A DNA stretch of 64,000 bases from Vibrio zhanjiangensis (GTDB taxonomy: Bacteria > Pseudomonadota > Gammaproteobacteria > Enterobacterales > Vibrionaceae). The notes beneath the pieces were generated by a model. It was not told the DNA's origin. It did not search any database and was given only the letters and a program-made list of their open reading frames with translations. The stretch covers positions 22,332-86,331 of the forward strand of contig NZ_BSPW01000014.1 of the NCBI RefSeq assembly GCF_030161235.1, given 5' to 3'. The stretch's first letter is position 1. Every line of letters begins with the position of its first letter. Positions 19,136-29,285 of this stretch are shown in pieces. A program made the position numbers and the translations under genes.

Positions 19136-19782
19136 TCAAACATCTCCACTTCATCATCGTGTGAGCTGAGAGTTTCTCTGCCTAACTGACTTGCATACTT
19201 GTCTTCTTGCTGCTGAAGGTGGTGAACTTCTGTATATGGCACTCTCTTTAGCCAAGCCTTTCCTGAAATAGGATTAAATATAATTCTTCGGGGCTCCATG
19301 CCTCCCAAATCCTGAGCTACTACATTGAGCTGTTCGCGCTCAGCATAATCCAGAATGAAAGCAACATTTTTTTCGCCAATCATCGAATGTCTACCCATCA
19401 TTTGTGCGCCACCAAACAGTTTGACTTTTAACTCTGAGCGACGAGCACCATGAGAAACTAGAGCATTTATGAGCATTTCCATAGCATGGCTACCATAACG
19501 AGAAGGCGTAGAAATAAGTTCAGCTGGCCGCCAAGCATTGATCTCAGAGTAACTGCAAAATGGGAGCAAAAAATGATTCATACCACCAATACTCGCAAAC
19601 TCATCCCAAATGCATACCGCAACACAAGAACCAAGCCCCGTGGCAATTAATTCATCCTCTTGCTGCGTCCAATAAAGCCCTCCCGGAAATACTTTTACCA
19701 TATGCATTTCCCTTTGAGGGTGATAGAAGCGGTTAAAATGTCGCTCATCATTAACGAGCTTTACATCCTTTAGCCCATTCAT
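19132..19782 (-). CDS. cheD: CheD chemoreceptor glutamine deamidase
   Basis: This 216-residue CheD converts specific receptor glutamines to glutamates. The catalytic Cys/His signature is clear: [13 protein letters not shown] with the nucleophile Cys, [10 protein letters not shown] with the His, and [16 protein letters not shown] precedes the ATG. It sits between cheR (9 bp away) and cheB (4-bp overlap), so it belongs to the array operon. A C-terminal extension of about 40 residues ([15 protein letters not shown] onward) exceeds the minimal CheD. Confidence 0.95.
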   Translation of the reverse strand: MNGLKDVKLVNDERHFNRFYHPQREMHMVKVFPGGLYWTQQEDELIATGLGSCVAVCIWDEFASIGGMNHFLLPFCSYSEINAWRPAELISTPSRYGSHAMEMLINALVSHGARRSELKVKLFGGAQMMGRHSMIGEKNVAFILDYAEREQLNVVAQDLGGMEPRRIIFNPISGKAWLKRVPYTEVHHLQQQEDKYASQLGRETLSSHDDEVEMFE

Positions 19783-19790
19783 AATCCTTC

Positions 19791-20642
19791 CTATTGCTTG
19801 AGATAAATGGTTTTCCCAAGATGCCTAAAGAGGTCGCTACAAGACCCGACGCTTTCCGAGTGACCTAAGAACAAGATTCCGTGAGGCTTAAGTTGTTGGT
19901 AAAATCTACTGATCAATTTTTCTTGAGTTTGCTTATCGAAGTAAATCATCACATTTCGGCATGAGATAAGATCAAAAGGCTCCTTCCATTTCCACTCGTC
20001 CAACAAATTAAGTTGCTGAAAATTTATATAGTTTTGTAAACCTTTCGCGACTTTTATTTTTCCCTGCTGAGCACCTTTCCCTTTAAAAAAACACGGCTGC
20101 AAGTACTTCACAGGAATAGAGGCAATCGCCTCATCGCTGTAGATACCCTGCTTAGCATGAGAAAGGACCTTAGTATCCAAATCCGTTGCATGTATCTGGA
20201 CCTGAAACAGGTCAAATGCTTTTTTGACAAAGAGCGAAGAAGCAAAGCTATAGGGTTCTTCTCCTGTTGAACAACCCGCAGACCACACATTAATATTTTT
20301 CAGTCCTTGCTTTTCCCATTCTTTGAACATGACATTTTCAAGAAATTCAAAGTGATGATATTCACGAAAAAACTGGGTTTTGTTCGTCGTCAAACTATTT
20401 ATGAAGCCAACACGCTCTTCACTATCTTGTTCAATAAGCTGTTTGTAATCCGTAAAACGATTTAAGCCTAGCCGTCTCAGTTGACGGCTAATTCGTCCAT
20501 AAACCATAGTGCGTTTACGATCTGAGAAATAGATGCCCGCGTGCTTGTGCATAAACCATTGAATGAATCTAAAATCCTGGTCGGTTAGCTCAAACTCTCT
20601 GTCAGACACAGCCTCATCATCACGGCTTAGAACTCTTCCCAT
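19791..20642 (-). CDS. cheR: CheR chemoreceptor methyltransferase
   Basis: This 283-residue S-adenosylmethionine-dependent methyltransferase acts on receptor glutamates. An N-terminal helical domain ([15 protein letters not shown]) precedes the SAM fold with [14 protein letters not shown] (motif I), [11 protein letters not shown] and [12 protein letters not shown]. The C-terminal subdomain contains the beta-subdomain typical of pentapeptide-binding CheRs (FFKGKG region). The ATG lies within the last codons of the upstream receptor gene (16-bp overlap), exactly over the codons for that receptor's WEEF tail. Confidence 0.96.
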   Translation of the reverse strand: MGRVLSRDDEAVSDREFELTDQDFRFIQWFMHKHAGIYFSDRKRTMVYGRISRQLRRLGLNRFTDYKQLIEQDSEERVGFINSLTTNKTQFFREYHHFEFLENVMFKEWEKQGLKNINVWSAGCSTGEEPYSFASSLFVKKAFDLFQVQIHATDLDTKVLSHAKQGIYSDEAIASIPVKYLQPCFFKGKGAQQGKIKVAKGLQNYINFQQLNLLDEWKWKEPFDLISCRNVMIYFDKQTQEKLISRFYQQLKPHGILFLGHSESVGSCSDLFRHLGKTIYLKQ

Positions 20643-23020
20643 TCGTCCCCTTCCTCACTGGCCTTAAAGCCGGAGTTCGCTACTTTTGGAGCTCGAATTT
20701 CTCTTACATTGCTTTTAGATTTTGTTGGTCTTTTGGCTTCAAAAGTTGCCACATTGTCATCAGATGCAAAGAAATTCATTAGATGAAGCAACTGCTTACC
20801 TTCATCTTTCAGTGACTGGCTAGCTGCCGAGGTTTGTTCAACCAAGGAAGCATTTTGCTGAGTCATCTCGTCCATAGTAGAAATAGCACGATTTATTTCG
20901 TCAATTCCTGTCGATTGCTCCAAGCTGGAAGACGCAATCTGAGCGATTAGCTCAGTCACTTTTTCCACCGCTTCTACTATTTCATTGAGCGTTTCACCAG
21001 ATTCATCAACCAGTCTAGACCCCTCATCGACCTTCTCTACACTGTCATTGATCAAGCCTTTAATTTCTTTGGCTGCTGCAGCGCTTCGCTGTGCGAGATT
21101 ACGAACTTCACCCGCTACGACAGCAAAACCTCTACCTTGCTCTCCAGCACGAGCAGCCTCAACCGCAGCATTAAGTGCTAGTAAGTTAGTCTGAAAGGCA
21201 ATTTCATCGATAACACCAATGATATCGGCAATCTTCTTACTGGCATTATTTATTTCAGACATAGCCGACACAGCCTGCCCAACGACATCTCCACCTTTGC
21301 TGGCTTTTTTAGCCGCATCTTCCGCTAATGTATTGGCACCTTTCGCATTGTCTGCATTTTGCCTAACCGTAGCAGTCATCTGCTCCATACTGGCAGCCGT
21401 CTCTTCTAAATTGGAAGCTTGTGCCTCTACACGTTGGCTTAAGTCGTTGTTACCTTCCGCAATTTCGGTAGAAGCAGTCGCGACTCGAGCAGAAGAGTGA
21501 GTAATTTTTTCCACCATATTGCGAAGATTAATAATCGAGGTGTTGACCGCATCTGACAACCGACCAAACTCACCCTTGTTTTCTGGCATGTTTGTATTTA
21601 AATCACCATCAGCAACTCGGCTCATCACATCAATACATTGGCCTATAGGTGCAACCATAGTATCAAGCAGATTGTTGATTCCATCCCCTAACTCTTTCAT
21701 AAAACCACTGTATACAGAGGTATTAATGCGCTCATTCAATTCACCAGAAATAGCACGTTGAATCAAGGACTCCACCTGCCTTTGACCATCTTGCTGTTCA
21801 GTAATATCTTCCCACTGGAGTGCAGGCCCAATATAGTTACCTCTCGTGTCATGCATGGCTATACAGGTTAAATTGAATTCCAATCCCCCAACCGCAATGT
21901 TTGAGGAAAAAGGTAAACGATCTGGATTATTGATAATGTTTCTTTGGTGACTTGGATTTTTATGAAACACATCGATATTTTTGCCAACCAAATTACTAGC
22001 ATCGAAACCGGGTAGCACTTTCTGCAACTCGCTTTCTCTCGACTTCAATAAACTAGCTAACGACGGATTGATGTATTGAATTATGCCCTCTTTATCTGCC
22101 ATCATGAGGTTAGTTGTCATCCCTTTTACGGCCGATGCTAATCGCCCCACCTCTTGATCTCTGGCCCGTTTTTCTGTCACATCTTCCCACTCAAGGGTAT
22201 TGCCGATGTAGTTACCTTTTGAGTCCATCACTGCGGCAACATTCAGCTCAATTTTTATGTCAGCAATATCAATATCGGTTTTATAAGGCAGATTATTTGG
22301 TGTTGATAGGAGCTGTCTTTGATGCGCTGGATTTTTATGAAACTCGTCAATGCATCGTCCCATTAACCACTCTTCAGAGGCGGAAAAGCCAGACCAAACC
22401 GTTCTAAGGGTTGCTTCATGCTTACCAAATAACTCAATGGTCGATTGGTTGACGTAAGTAATTTTGAAATCACGATCAATCATTACCATTGCAGTTTGAG
22501 CTTGATCCACCGCTGCACGTAAACGCGCTATATCATCACGTTGCTTAAGTGCATCCGTCACATCAGACCATTCCAAGGTATTACCAATGTAATTTCCGTT
22601 TGTATCTATTATTGCGCCAACATTTAGCTCTATCTGGACATCTTTTACGGTAATGTTGGTGGTGTAAGGCAAATTAGATGGCGTTGACAATAATTGACGC
22701 TGATGGGCGGGGTTCGCATGAAAGCCATCAATACAATAGCCCATCAAAAACTCTTCATCAGCGCGAAAGTTTGGCCAAATCGATTGAAACAAGGCTTCGT
22801 GAGTTTTGAGTAAATCTATCGACTTTTGGTTCACATACGTGATGTTAAAGTCTCGATCGATCATCATTAATGCTGTTTGAGCCGCATTAAGAGCTGAATA
22901 CAGTTGCTCTTTTGATGGCCCTCTTTCTTCAGGTTCATATGCTTCCATTAAACTGTCTGATGCGGCTGTTTCAAACTGATCCACCACATTCGATTTGGCT
23001 GTGCGATTCCAAAATGCCAT
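20627..23020 (-). CDS. soluble chemoreceptor with three PAS domains and WEEF tether
   Basis: This 797-residue receptor has no membrane helix. Three PAS domains are arranged in tandem (about residues 40-160, 165-285, 290-410), each with an ID/DxxG-type core and ending in a [16 protein letters not shown] or ALQWEDIT motif; the first two are close duplicates. A HAMP-like segment ([19 protein letters not shown]) follows, then the signalling domain with tip [18 protein letters not shown]. The last residues are GDEWEEF, matching the xWEEF CheR tether seen in P. aeruginosa Aer2/McpB. It probably senses a cytoplasmic redox, gas or metabolic cue through the PAS domains; bound cofactors cannot be judged. 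Confidence 0.93.
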   Translation of the reverse strand: MAFWNRTAKSNVVDQFETAASDSLMEAYEPEERGPSKEQLYSALNAAQTALMMIDRDFNITYVNQKSIDLLKTHEALFQSIWPNFRADEEFLMGYCIDGFHANPAHQRQLLSTPSNLPYTTNITVKDVQIELNVGAIIDTNGNYIGNTLEWSDVTDALKQRDDIARLRAAVDQAQTAMVMIDRDFKITYVNQSTIELFGKHEATLRTVWSGFSASEEWLMGRCIDEFHKNPAHQRQLLSTPNNLPYKTDIDIADIKIELNVAAVMDSKGNYIGNTLEWEDVTEKRARDQEVGRLASAVKGMTTNLMMADKEGIIQYINPSLASLLKSRESELQKVLPGFDASNLVGKNIDVFHKNPSHQRNIINNPDRLPFSSNIAVGGLEFNLTCIAMHDTRGNYIGPALQWEDITEQQDGQRQVESLIQRAISGELNERINTSVYSGFMKELGDGINNLLDTMVAPIGQCIDVMSRVADGDLNTNMPENKGEFGRLSDAVNTSIINLRNMVEKITHSSARVATASTEIAEGNNDLSQRVEAQASNLEETAASMEQMTATVRQNADNAKGANTLAEDAAKKASKGGDVVGQAVSAMSEINNASKKIADIIGVIDEIAFQTNLLALNAAVEAARAGEQGRGFAVVAGEVRNLAQRSAAAAKEIKGLINDSVEKVDEGSRLVDESGETLNEIVEAVEKVTELIAQIASSSLEQSTGIDEINRAISTMDEMTQQNASLVEQTSAASQSLKDEGKQLLHLMNFFASDDNVATFEAKRPTKSKSNVREIRAPKVANSGFKASEEGDEWEEF

Positions 23021-23054
23021 GAGTCACCTCTCACTGATTGTTTCCTATAACTTA

Positions 23055-23525
23055 TCAAGCCAAACTCTGTTCTTGCTGTTCAAATTCGGCCAACTCTGCC
23101 ACATCGAACAGAGCCTCAAGTTTTATTAAAATCAAATGACCATTCTCAACCGAGGCAATTCCTCGGATATAGCTATGGTCAACCGAATGCGACACACGTG
23201 GCGCAGGTTTTATTTGTTCATCTGTCAGTGGGTATACCTCAGAAACCCCATCAACAATAATGCCTAATGGGTGCATCTGAGCATCATTGAGTACAATCAC
23301 AACGGTCGTTGCACCAATTTCTGCTGGAGGCAAACCAAAGCGAGCACGTAAGTCAACGATAGGAACGTACTCACCCCTAATTTCCAATACACCCAGCATA
23401 TAAGAAGGGGAATTAGGAACTTCTCTAACAGCCCCCCATCCTCTCACTTCTCGAACATCAAGGATGGGCACACCATACTCATCTTCACCTAACACAAAGC
23501 TGAGAAATTCCTGCGGCATGATCAT
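23055..23525 (-). CDS. cheW: CheW coupling protein (second copy)
   Basis: This 156-residue single CheW domain bridges receptors to CheA in the signalling array. Recognisable segments are LSFVLGEDEYGVPILDVREVRG, MLGVLEIRGEYVPIVDLRARFG and VDGVSEVYPL. Its ATG overlaps the stop of the other cheW by four bases, so the two are translationally coupled. The pair arose by duplication; why two CheW types are used (receptor class or array geometry) is unknown. Confidence 0.95.
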   Translation of the reverse strand: MIMPQEFLSFVLGEDEYGVPILDVREVRGWGAVREVPNSPSYMLGVLEIRGEYVPIVDLRARFGLPPAEIGATTVVIVLNDAQMHPLGIIVDGVSEVYPLTDEQIKPAPRVSHSVDHSYIRGIASVENGHLILIKLEALFDVAELAEFEQQEQSLA

Positions 23526-24070
23526 GATTCTCTCTCCAACACGCGTTCAATGTTAAGTAACTCTTCCGTATTCAATAGAGACATCACTTGGTCACCGACA
23601 TTCAGTAACCCTTGGAGGTAGGGGGTCACAACAGACTCACCAACACTGGGGTATAACTCATTTTGTCCTTGACTAACAACGTCACTGACCGCATCCACAA
23701 CTAGTCCCATAAGTCTCTCACTATCATCGGATGCGTAACGAAGCACGATAACGACTGTGCTTGGTAGATACTCACACTGTCCCACTCCAAAACGACTGCG
23801 AAGATCAACCACAGGCACTATCATCCCGCGCAAATTAATTACACCCTTGACGAAGTTGGGGGAGCGGGGAATTGGCGTAGGCCTTTCCCAAACTCGGATC
23901 TCTTCAACATCTTTGATCTCAACACCATACAGTTCACTATCTAGCTTGAAGCTAAGGAAATCCGCACTTTCAGAAACTCCCTCTTGGTTGGTGTTCTCAA
24001 GGCGCATATGCTCTTGAACCGGAGAAGATTGTCTCTGTGCTAAATCATCAATAACCAATTCAGTTTCCAT
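23522..24070 (-). CDS. cheW: CheW coupling protein (first copy)
   Basis: This 182-residue CheW has a 35-residue N-terminal extension before the coupling domain (FLSFKLDSELYGVEIKDVEEI, FVKGVINLRGMIVPVVDLRSRFG, LVVDAVSDVV). It lies 11 bp downstream of cheA and is coupled to the following cheW. The extension (METELVIDDLAQRQSSPVQE) is not part of the usual CheW fold and may be a flexible tether. Confidence 0.95.
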   Translation of the reverse strand: METELVIDDLAQRQSSPVQEHMRLENTNQEGVSESADFLSFKLDSELYGVEIKDVEEIRVWERPTPIPRSPNFVKGVINLRGMIVPVVDLRSRFGVGQCEYLPSTVVIVLRYASDDSERLMGLVVDAVSDVVSQGQNELYPSVGESVVTPYLQGLLNVGDQVMSLLNTEELLNIERVLERES

Positions 24071-24081
24071 TTAATCGCCCT

Positions 24082-26163
24082 CTACGCCGCAAGGCCTTTG
24101 TGCGGTGAATCAGAAGCACGCTTAAGAAAATGCGTTATCAATCCCTGAACATCTAAGATAAGCGAAACAGAGCCATCGCCTAAAATAGTTGCTCCCGATA
24201 TACCTGACACTTTGTTGTAGTTAGACTCTAAGCTTTTAATAACCACCTGTTGTTGGTCCAGAAGTTCATCAATGAGCAAACCCACTCGGTTACCTGCCGC
24301 TTCAACAAAACAAAGTATTCTTTCATCCAAGGAGCCACTTTTCCCCATTTCTAGCTCTTCTTGAAGACGCAATATAGGGATGTTTTCCTCACGCAACCGA
24401 TATAGCTCTACTCCACCAGAAGCCAACTTTATGCATCTTGTATCTATCTGAATGGACTCAACAATAGTCAAAAGCGGAATGATGTATACTTCCCCACCAA
24501 CTTTGACTAACTGACCATCGAGAATAGCCAAAGTTAATGGCAAGCTAATGGTGAAACTGCTACCGATACCAAGCTCTGATTCAACTTCAATATGCCCCCC
24601 AAGTTCTTCAATATTTCGCTTAACGACGTCCATTCCAACACCTCGGCCCGAAATATCAGAGACCTCTTCAGCCGTTGAAAAACCCGGAGCAAAGATCAAG
24701 TTCATAATTTGTTGATCAGTCATGTCTTCACGACGAACGTCTGCTGCTAACACTCCTTTCTCAACCGCTTTACTCCACAGCTTGTCGCAATTAAGCCCAG
24801 CACCATCATCTTTGATTTCAATAACAATAGAGCCTCCTTGATGGAAAGCGTTGAGTTTCAGAACTCCTTGAGGAGATTTACCTCGCTCTACGCGAGTATC
24901 TGGCTGCTCAATTCCATGATCGATGCCATTTCTTACTAGGTGAACCAAAGGATCAACGATGCGCTCTAGCACCGTCTTATCTAATTCCGTCTGTTCACCT
25001 TGAATTTGCAAATCTACCTGTTTACCAAGCCTGCTTGATAAGTCACGTACCAGCCTAGGAAATCGACTGAAGGCAAAACTCATAGGTAACATACGGATAT
25101 TTAATACATTTTCTTGTAGATCTTTGCTATTTTGTAACAGCTGGGCTAATCCAACTTTGAGCTTTTCCAATTTGTCGATAGTAAAATCATTGCCAATTTC
25201 TGTAAGCATGGATTGGGTAATAACCAGCTCCCCAACTAAATTGATTAAACCATCGACCTTGTCAATATCGACGCGAATGGAGCTAACACTGGAATCTGAC
25301 TTAGCCGCTTTCTGAACTTTGGTATCAGGCTTTACTGGAATAAGCGAAGAGTTCTCAATGTCGTGCTTGTCGGATGCCGTAGTTACTGACTCATGTTCTT
25401 TAAGCTGGTCTTTTTGTTCTCTAGGAGAGACTCGTTCGATATAAAGATCACATTCGTCTTCTACCCATTCAAAAATCTCACGTATATCTTCTTCAGTGAC
25501 GTCACTGGGCAAATATGCTTGCCATTTCAAGTAACAAAGCTCTGCTTCAACGCCGTCAAGCTCAGGTAGGTTTTCAAGATTGGCAGTGATGACGCACGAC
25601 TCATGGAGATCTTTTAGCTCTCTCAATATTCTTAACGGGTCATTACCACTAAAAAACATTTCTGAGTGGGGTTCAAACCTCACTAACCAATCAGTTGAAC
25701 ACGCATTGTCATCAGACTGAATATCGACTGATTTGTCTGAATCAGCCGGAAGAGCGTTGTGATGTGCAGTGGTATCTTCTTGCAAAAGAGAGTTAAGTTG
25801 CACACTGACCTGATTTTTGAGTTCAGTATCAACTTCACTGCCCTGCTCATGCCCTTCAAGCATGGCATGAATACAGTCACCACTTTTAAGTAGTAGATCG
25901 ACGCTTTCGGCAGTGAGCTCTCGTTGGTGGTTGCGAACTAAATCCAGATAGGCTTCAACCGAATGGGTGAATTCGCTGATATCCAGAAGATTAAAGGTAG
26001 CAGCTCCCCCTTTAATTGAATGAGCCGCTCGAAATATAGTATTAATGGACTCCTCTTCGACACAATTTACGTCTAAATTGAGGAGTACCTCTTCCAACAC
26101 CCCAAGATTTTCACGACATTCCTCGTAAAACATCTTGCGCAATTGTTCCATGTCTAAAGCCAT
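24082..26163 (-). CDS. cheA: CheA chemotaxis histidine kinase
   Basis: This 693-residue kinase phosphorylates the CheY-like and CheB partners of this array. The HPt domain carries the phospho-acceptor His48 in FRAAHSIKGGAATF. A response-regulator-binding-like region at about 160-260 contains FEPHSEMFFSGNDPL. The P3 dimerisation helices (VDGLINLVGELVITQSM) are followed by the ATPase with the N box LVRNGIDHGIEQP and G boxes (DDGAGLN, GRGVGMDVV). A C-terminal CheW-like P5 domain binds CheW. All catalytic parts appear intact. It follows cheY by 42 bp. Confidence 0.97.
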   Translation of the reverse strand: MALDMEQLRKMFYEECRENLGVLEEVLLNLDVNCVEEESINTIFRAAHSIKGGAATFNLLDISEFTHSVEAYLDLVRNHQRELTAESVDLLLKSGDCIHAMLEGHEQGSEVDTELKNQVSVQLNSLLQEDTTAHHNALPADSDKSVDIQSDDNACSTDWLVRFEPHSEMFFSGNDPLRILRELKDLHESCVITANLENLPELDGVEAELCYLKWQAYLPSDVTEEDIREIFEWVEDECDLYIERVSPREQKDQLKEHESVTTASDKHDIENSSLIPVKPDTKVQKAAKSDSSVSSIRVDIDKVDGLINLVGELVITQSMLTEIGNDFTIDKLEKLKVGLAQLLQNSKDLQENVLNIRMLPMSFAFSRFPRLVRDLSSRLGKQVDLQIQGEQTELDKTVLERIVDPLVHLVRNGIDHGIEQPDTRVERGKSPQGVLKLNAFHQGGSIVIEIKDDGAGLNCDKLWSKAVEKGVLAADVRREDMTDQQIMNLIFAPGFSTAEEVSDISGRGVGMDVVKRNIEELGGHIEVESELGIGSSFTISLPLTLAILDGQLVKVGGEVYIIPLLTIVESIQIDTRCIKLASGGVELYRLREENIPILRLQEELEMGKSGSLDERILCFVEAAGNRVGLLIDELLDQQQVVIKSLESNYNKVSGISGATILGDGSVSLILDVQGLITHFLKRASDSPHKGLAA

Positions 26164-26205
26164 AAGCCTACCCTTTGCCCAATGACGTTGTTTGGAGCAG
26201 TATTA

Positions 26206-26565
26206 TCAAATAACGCGCTTTAGAGTTTTTAATAGCGTTTCTGGATTAAATGGCTTGACTAACCACCCCGTTGCTCCAGCTGTTTTTCCCTGTAGTTTTT
26301 TCTCTGTACTCGTCTCTGTTGTTAACATTAAAATTGGGGTAAATTTGTACTGTGGTTGGTCTCTCAATGCTTTAACTAACTCAAAACCTCCCATTATCGG
26401 CATGTTGACATCTGAAATAACAACATCAAACTTATGGCGAGCAACTTTTGAGAGTGCGTCTTGGCCATCATTTGCGGTTTCCACATCATATCCGGCATCC
26501 CGTAATGTGTGGCTAACCATTTGACGAATGGACACAGAGTCATCTACTGCAAGAATCTTAGTCAT
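26206..26565 (-). CDS. cheY: CheY-like response regulator
   Basis: This 119-residue single receiver domain has TKILAVDDSVSIRQMV (acid pair), phospho-acceptor Asp in VVISDVNMPIMGGFE, a Thr in MLTTETS and the Lys in GWLVKPFNP. It lies 5 bp after the STAS gene and just before cheA. It is the natural phosphorylation output of this array; whether it acts on the flagellar motor or on another target (such as the STAS/phosphatase branch) is open, since the main flagellar che system of Vibrio is elsewhere. Confidence 0.93.
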   Translation of the reverse strand: MTKILAVDDSVSIRQMVSHTLRDAGYDVETANDGQDALSKVARHKFDVVISDVNMPIMGGFELVKALRDQPQYKFTPILMLTTETSTEKKLQGKTAGATGWLVKPFNPETLLKTLKRVI

Positions 26566-26570
26566 ATTGC

Positions 26571-26852
26571 TTACTCCCCAACTGACGTAGTTCGCTCAAA
26601 GACATCACACAACCCTAACGTTTGAATTCCATCCGTCAGTGTCTCAGTCGGCTTGAGCAAATATATATCTCGATGATTTTCTTTTGCGGAAATAAAAAGA
26701 CAAGACAGCAGTTGTAATCCAGCCGCGTCAACCCTCACAACCTTTTCGGCGTTCAGTTCGATCGAGCCAGAGCCAGCAAGCCATTCTTGATAAAGAGTCG
26801 TTGTATCTAGAACTGTTGATATGTCTAGAGACTCAGGAAGTAAACAATTCAT
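26571..26852 (-). CDS. STAS-domain protein heading the che operon
   Basis: This 93-residue STAS/NTP-binding-like protein is of the MlaB or SpoIIAA type, with VVRVDAAGLQLLSCLFISAKE in the position of the DSxG phosphorylation loop. The usual Ser is replaced by Ala (DAAG), so it is probably not a phosphorylated switch. It is the first gene of the array block, only 5 bp ahead of cheY. A scaffold or binding role in the array is inferred from position alone. Confidence 0.8.
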   Translation of the reverse strand: MNCLLPESLDISTVLDTTTLYQEWLAGSGSIELNAEKVVRVDAAGLQLLSCLFISAKENHRDIYLLKPTETLTDGIQTLGLCDVFERTTSVGE

Positions 26853-27101
26853 GTTTCAACCTTTATATTTTATATTTCCTAGCCATTAAAGAAAGCTTTA
26901 CGCTTCATTTTGAGTGTAGAAAGTAATCTGTGTTTCGCCAACCAAGCTCACACAAAATAAGCAACGGATTTCATTTGATATGATAGGAAAATAATTATAA
27001 AGACTGTATTTTCAAGATGTTATATGGTTCAAATTTCTTTGTAAAAAACCATATTTTTTTAATGGTAAATGCACTTTTATAGATGAGTGATTATATGGGA
27101 A

Positions 27102-27114
27102 TTTACAGTGTAAA
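27102..27114. promoter_or_regulatory. parS2: parS2 centromere site
   Basis: TTTACAGTGTAAA is a perfect parS2 palindrome, 39 bp from the next copy. The pair is near the tmcA 3' end, about 2 kb from parB2. Confidence 0.88.
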
Positions 27115-27140
27115 CATGAAAGCATACAATAAAGGGACAA

Positions 27141-27153
27141 TTTACACTGTAAA
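27141..27153. promoter_or_regulatory. parS2: parS2 centromere site
   Basis: TTTACACTGTAAA is a perfect parS2 palindrome ending four bases before the tmcA stop codon. Confidence 0.88.
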
Positions 27154-27156
27154 AAC

Positions 27157-29151
27157 TCACTGTTCAGCAGCTTTAAGTAAACGCCTTATATCCGTTCTAA
27201 TTTGGTGCTCAAGTTGTTTTCGACCGTGAATTGAAAATTCTTTGCTACACTCATGCCAGTTTTTTTGCTGCAATACTTTACGTAGAAGCAAATCAGATGC
27301 TTTTTTGGCAATGGAAGTATCTGACAAAATCCAATGGGCCAAAAATGGGGCAACGCTTTCAAAACTACTTCCCCCTAAACTATAGTAGCGAATCATAGCT
27401 TGATATTCTTTGTAACCGTCGGAAGCATTATCTATCACAAGTAAACTACGAATAATGTCTACTTCAATGTCTGAGTAGAGTGTACTTAGCATATAGTGTA
27501 GATATTGGTAATTACACTTAACTGCACATTTTAGCCAATCAACATCCCCTTTCACCATGATAACTGAATAGCAGCCACTCACATGATCTTTCTGGGTGCC
27601 AATTCTAACAGGATAAAAGCCGACTTTGGCCCAAAATTGAATTAACTCTTTGGTTGCGCCAAAGCTGGTAGATACATAGTCACCAACAAAAGTTTGCATA
27701 AACTGAGATATCATTTCCGTCCCAATGCCTAATCTCTGGGCATCAGGATGTGTTGCTATACGCATGATTCGCGTACTATGTTGATGTGCTGCTTGAGATA
27801 TCCCAAAATGATTTGCCAGAGTGACTGGCACCAAATGACCTTTCGGCCTTCGCTTACCTTGTTGAATTGCATCAATCAAACCGTTGTCTAATCCCCCTTC
27901 ATCTATTGTCATCATGCAGCCAACACATGAACCATTGGATAAGGCTAAGTACAGCTGTATCGAAGCTTGCTCTAACAGTAACATAAGGTCACTCGGGGTA
28001 GTCTGATAATGCGCATTAACCAAAAGGCCAAAGCATTCCCGCAGTATCGAAGGCTGATGCACCAAATCCTGCTTATTGACTTTTTCCAACTTAATTTCTG
28101 TTCCCTTTGAAAACTGTAACGAATCAAGTTCTGTATTTAATAGAAAAGCGTCAAATAGCCAGTTTTCCAATGGATCGTTTTCGGCCCAACGAATGGGTTG
28201 CTTAAGATGGAAAAATGACGTTCCTGGCCGGTTCTTCTCCAACCATTTTTGAAACTTCATTGTGAAGCCTCTGCCACACCCCTCATATCCATGAATGGTG
28301 GTCGAAAACACACATCGATGATAGTGAGCTACCATTTTCTTCAACATAGGAACTGGAATGGCAGACGCTTCATCGACAAGCAGTAGATCACAGTCAGGTT
28401 GGCTTTTCAGTAGTTCGTCTGGGGCAATAAACTCTAACGATGATTGTGAGTCGTAAACCTGACCTTTTTTAGCATTAGCACCACAAAGATTCTTATGCGC
28501 AAATTCAAAAACAGCGGCGACTGTCGCTAAACTAGGTGCGGTAACCAGAATCCTCATCTGTCGCTGTTTCATCAGCTGAGCCGCTGCAATACCTAATGCA
28601 CTACTTTTTCCCCTACCTCTATCGGCTGTCATGACAAATGGACGCTTGCGATGCCCTGTTGATACTTTATGAATTTTTTCAACCGCAATGGTTTGATCAG
28701 AGAAGGGAGTTGGTGACAATAAGCGAGCATCTTCTACTTTGGGTAGAGGCTTAAACTGGTCGATATTAATCAAATGACTGAAAACCGCGTTCAGCCAATA
28801 TTGCCCTAATAAAGCCACATGGTTGAATGACGGTACGATGAGAACTAGGCCACCTCCTCGTATCCCCCCCATTGCGGCACAAAACGAATTAGCATCAAAA
28901 CCATCAGAGAGATAGCAAACCAGTAGTGCACACTCCTGTCCTAACAACGTTTTTCCATTTTTGTAAGAAATATAGCGCGTGTGGAGATCCTTACATTCCC
29001 CCCCTAACTGAACAATATCAGAACAAGAATAGAAACTTTTGACTAAATCAATAGTGCTATTGGTCCAATCAGAATCCCCATTCAAAACTAAACCATATCT
29101 ATGGTTGGACTGGTGCGCGCATCTAATAAGGTGAGAGAAGTAATCAAACAT
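27157..29151 (-). CDS. tmcA: tRNA(Met) cytidine acetyltransferase TmcA
   Basis: This 664-residue enzyme makes N4-acetylcytidine at the wobble base of elongator tRNA-Met, using acetyl-CoA and ATP/GTP. An N-terminal DUF1726 region is followed by an RNA-helicase-like module with Walker A TADRGRGKSSALGIAA and DEAS box LLVDEASAIPVPML. A GNAT domain at about 380-540 has ATHPDAQRLGIGTEMI as the acetyl-CoA loop. A C-terminal tRNA-binding region completes it. Length matches E. coli TmcA. It lies downstream of parB2 on the same strand but after a strong terminator, so it probably has its own promoter. Confidence 0.95.
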   Translation of the reverse strand: MFDYFSHLIRCAHQSNHRYGLVLNGDSDWTNSTIDLVKSFYSCSDIVQLGGECKDLHTRYISYKNGKTLLGQECALLVCYLSDGFDANSFCAAMGGIRGGGLVLIVPSFNHVALLGQYWLNAVFSHLINIDQFKPLPKVEDARLLSPTPFSDQTIAVEKIHKVSTGHRKRPFVMTADRGRGKSSALGIAAAQLMKQRQMRILVTAPSLATVAAVFEFAHKNLCGANAKKGQVYDSQSSLEFIAPDELLKSQPDCDLLLVDEASAIPVPMLKKMVAHYHRCVFSTTIHGYEGCGRGFTMKFQKWLEKNRPGTSFFHLKQPIRWAENDPLENWLFDAFLLNTELDSLQFSKGTEIKLEKVNKQDLVHQPSILRECFGLLVNAHYQTTPSDLMLLLEQASIQLYLALSNGSCVGCMMTIDEGGLDNGLIDAIQQGKRRPKGHLVPVTLANHFGISQAAHQHSTRIMRIATHPDAQRLGIGTEMISQFMQTFVGDYVSTSFGATKELIQFWAKVGFYPVRIGTQKDHVSGCYSVIMVKGDVDWLKCAVKCNYQYLHYMLSTLYSDIEVDIIRSLLVIDNASDGYKEYQAMIRYYSLGGSSFESVAPFLAHWILSDTSIAKKASDLLLRKVLQQKNWHECSKEFSIHGRKQLEHQIRTDIRRLLKAAEQ

Positions 29152-29211
29152 GGCAAAATAATCCGCAGAGAATAAAAGAATTATAACAACTAGGATGATG
29201 AATTAAGAGTA

Positions 29212-29237
29212 CTAAAAAGCCGCGATCCGCGGCCTTA
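29212..29237 (-). terminator. terminator of the parA2-parB2 operon
   Basis: On the minus strand GGCCGCG-GAT-CGCGGC is followed by TTTTTAG: a GC-rich 6-7 bp stem with a 3-nt loop, about 50 bp after the parB2 stop. Confidence 0.85.
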
Positions 29238-29285
29238 AAGAAAATACATAAATAAAACGGTCAAAGAACGAAATAGCAAAGCACT

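Larger units (their letters stand above)
26853..27156. other. intergenic region before the che operon
   Basis: This AT-rich 304-bp gap between the tmcA stop and the STAS start holds two parS2 palindromes 39 bp apart and presumably the promoter of the thirteen-gene signalling block. No further structure was identified. Confidence 0.6.
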
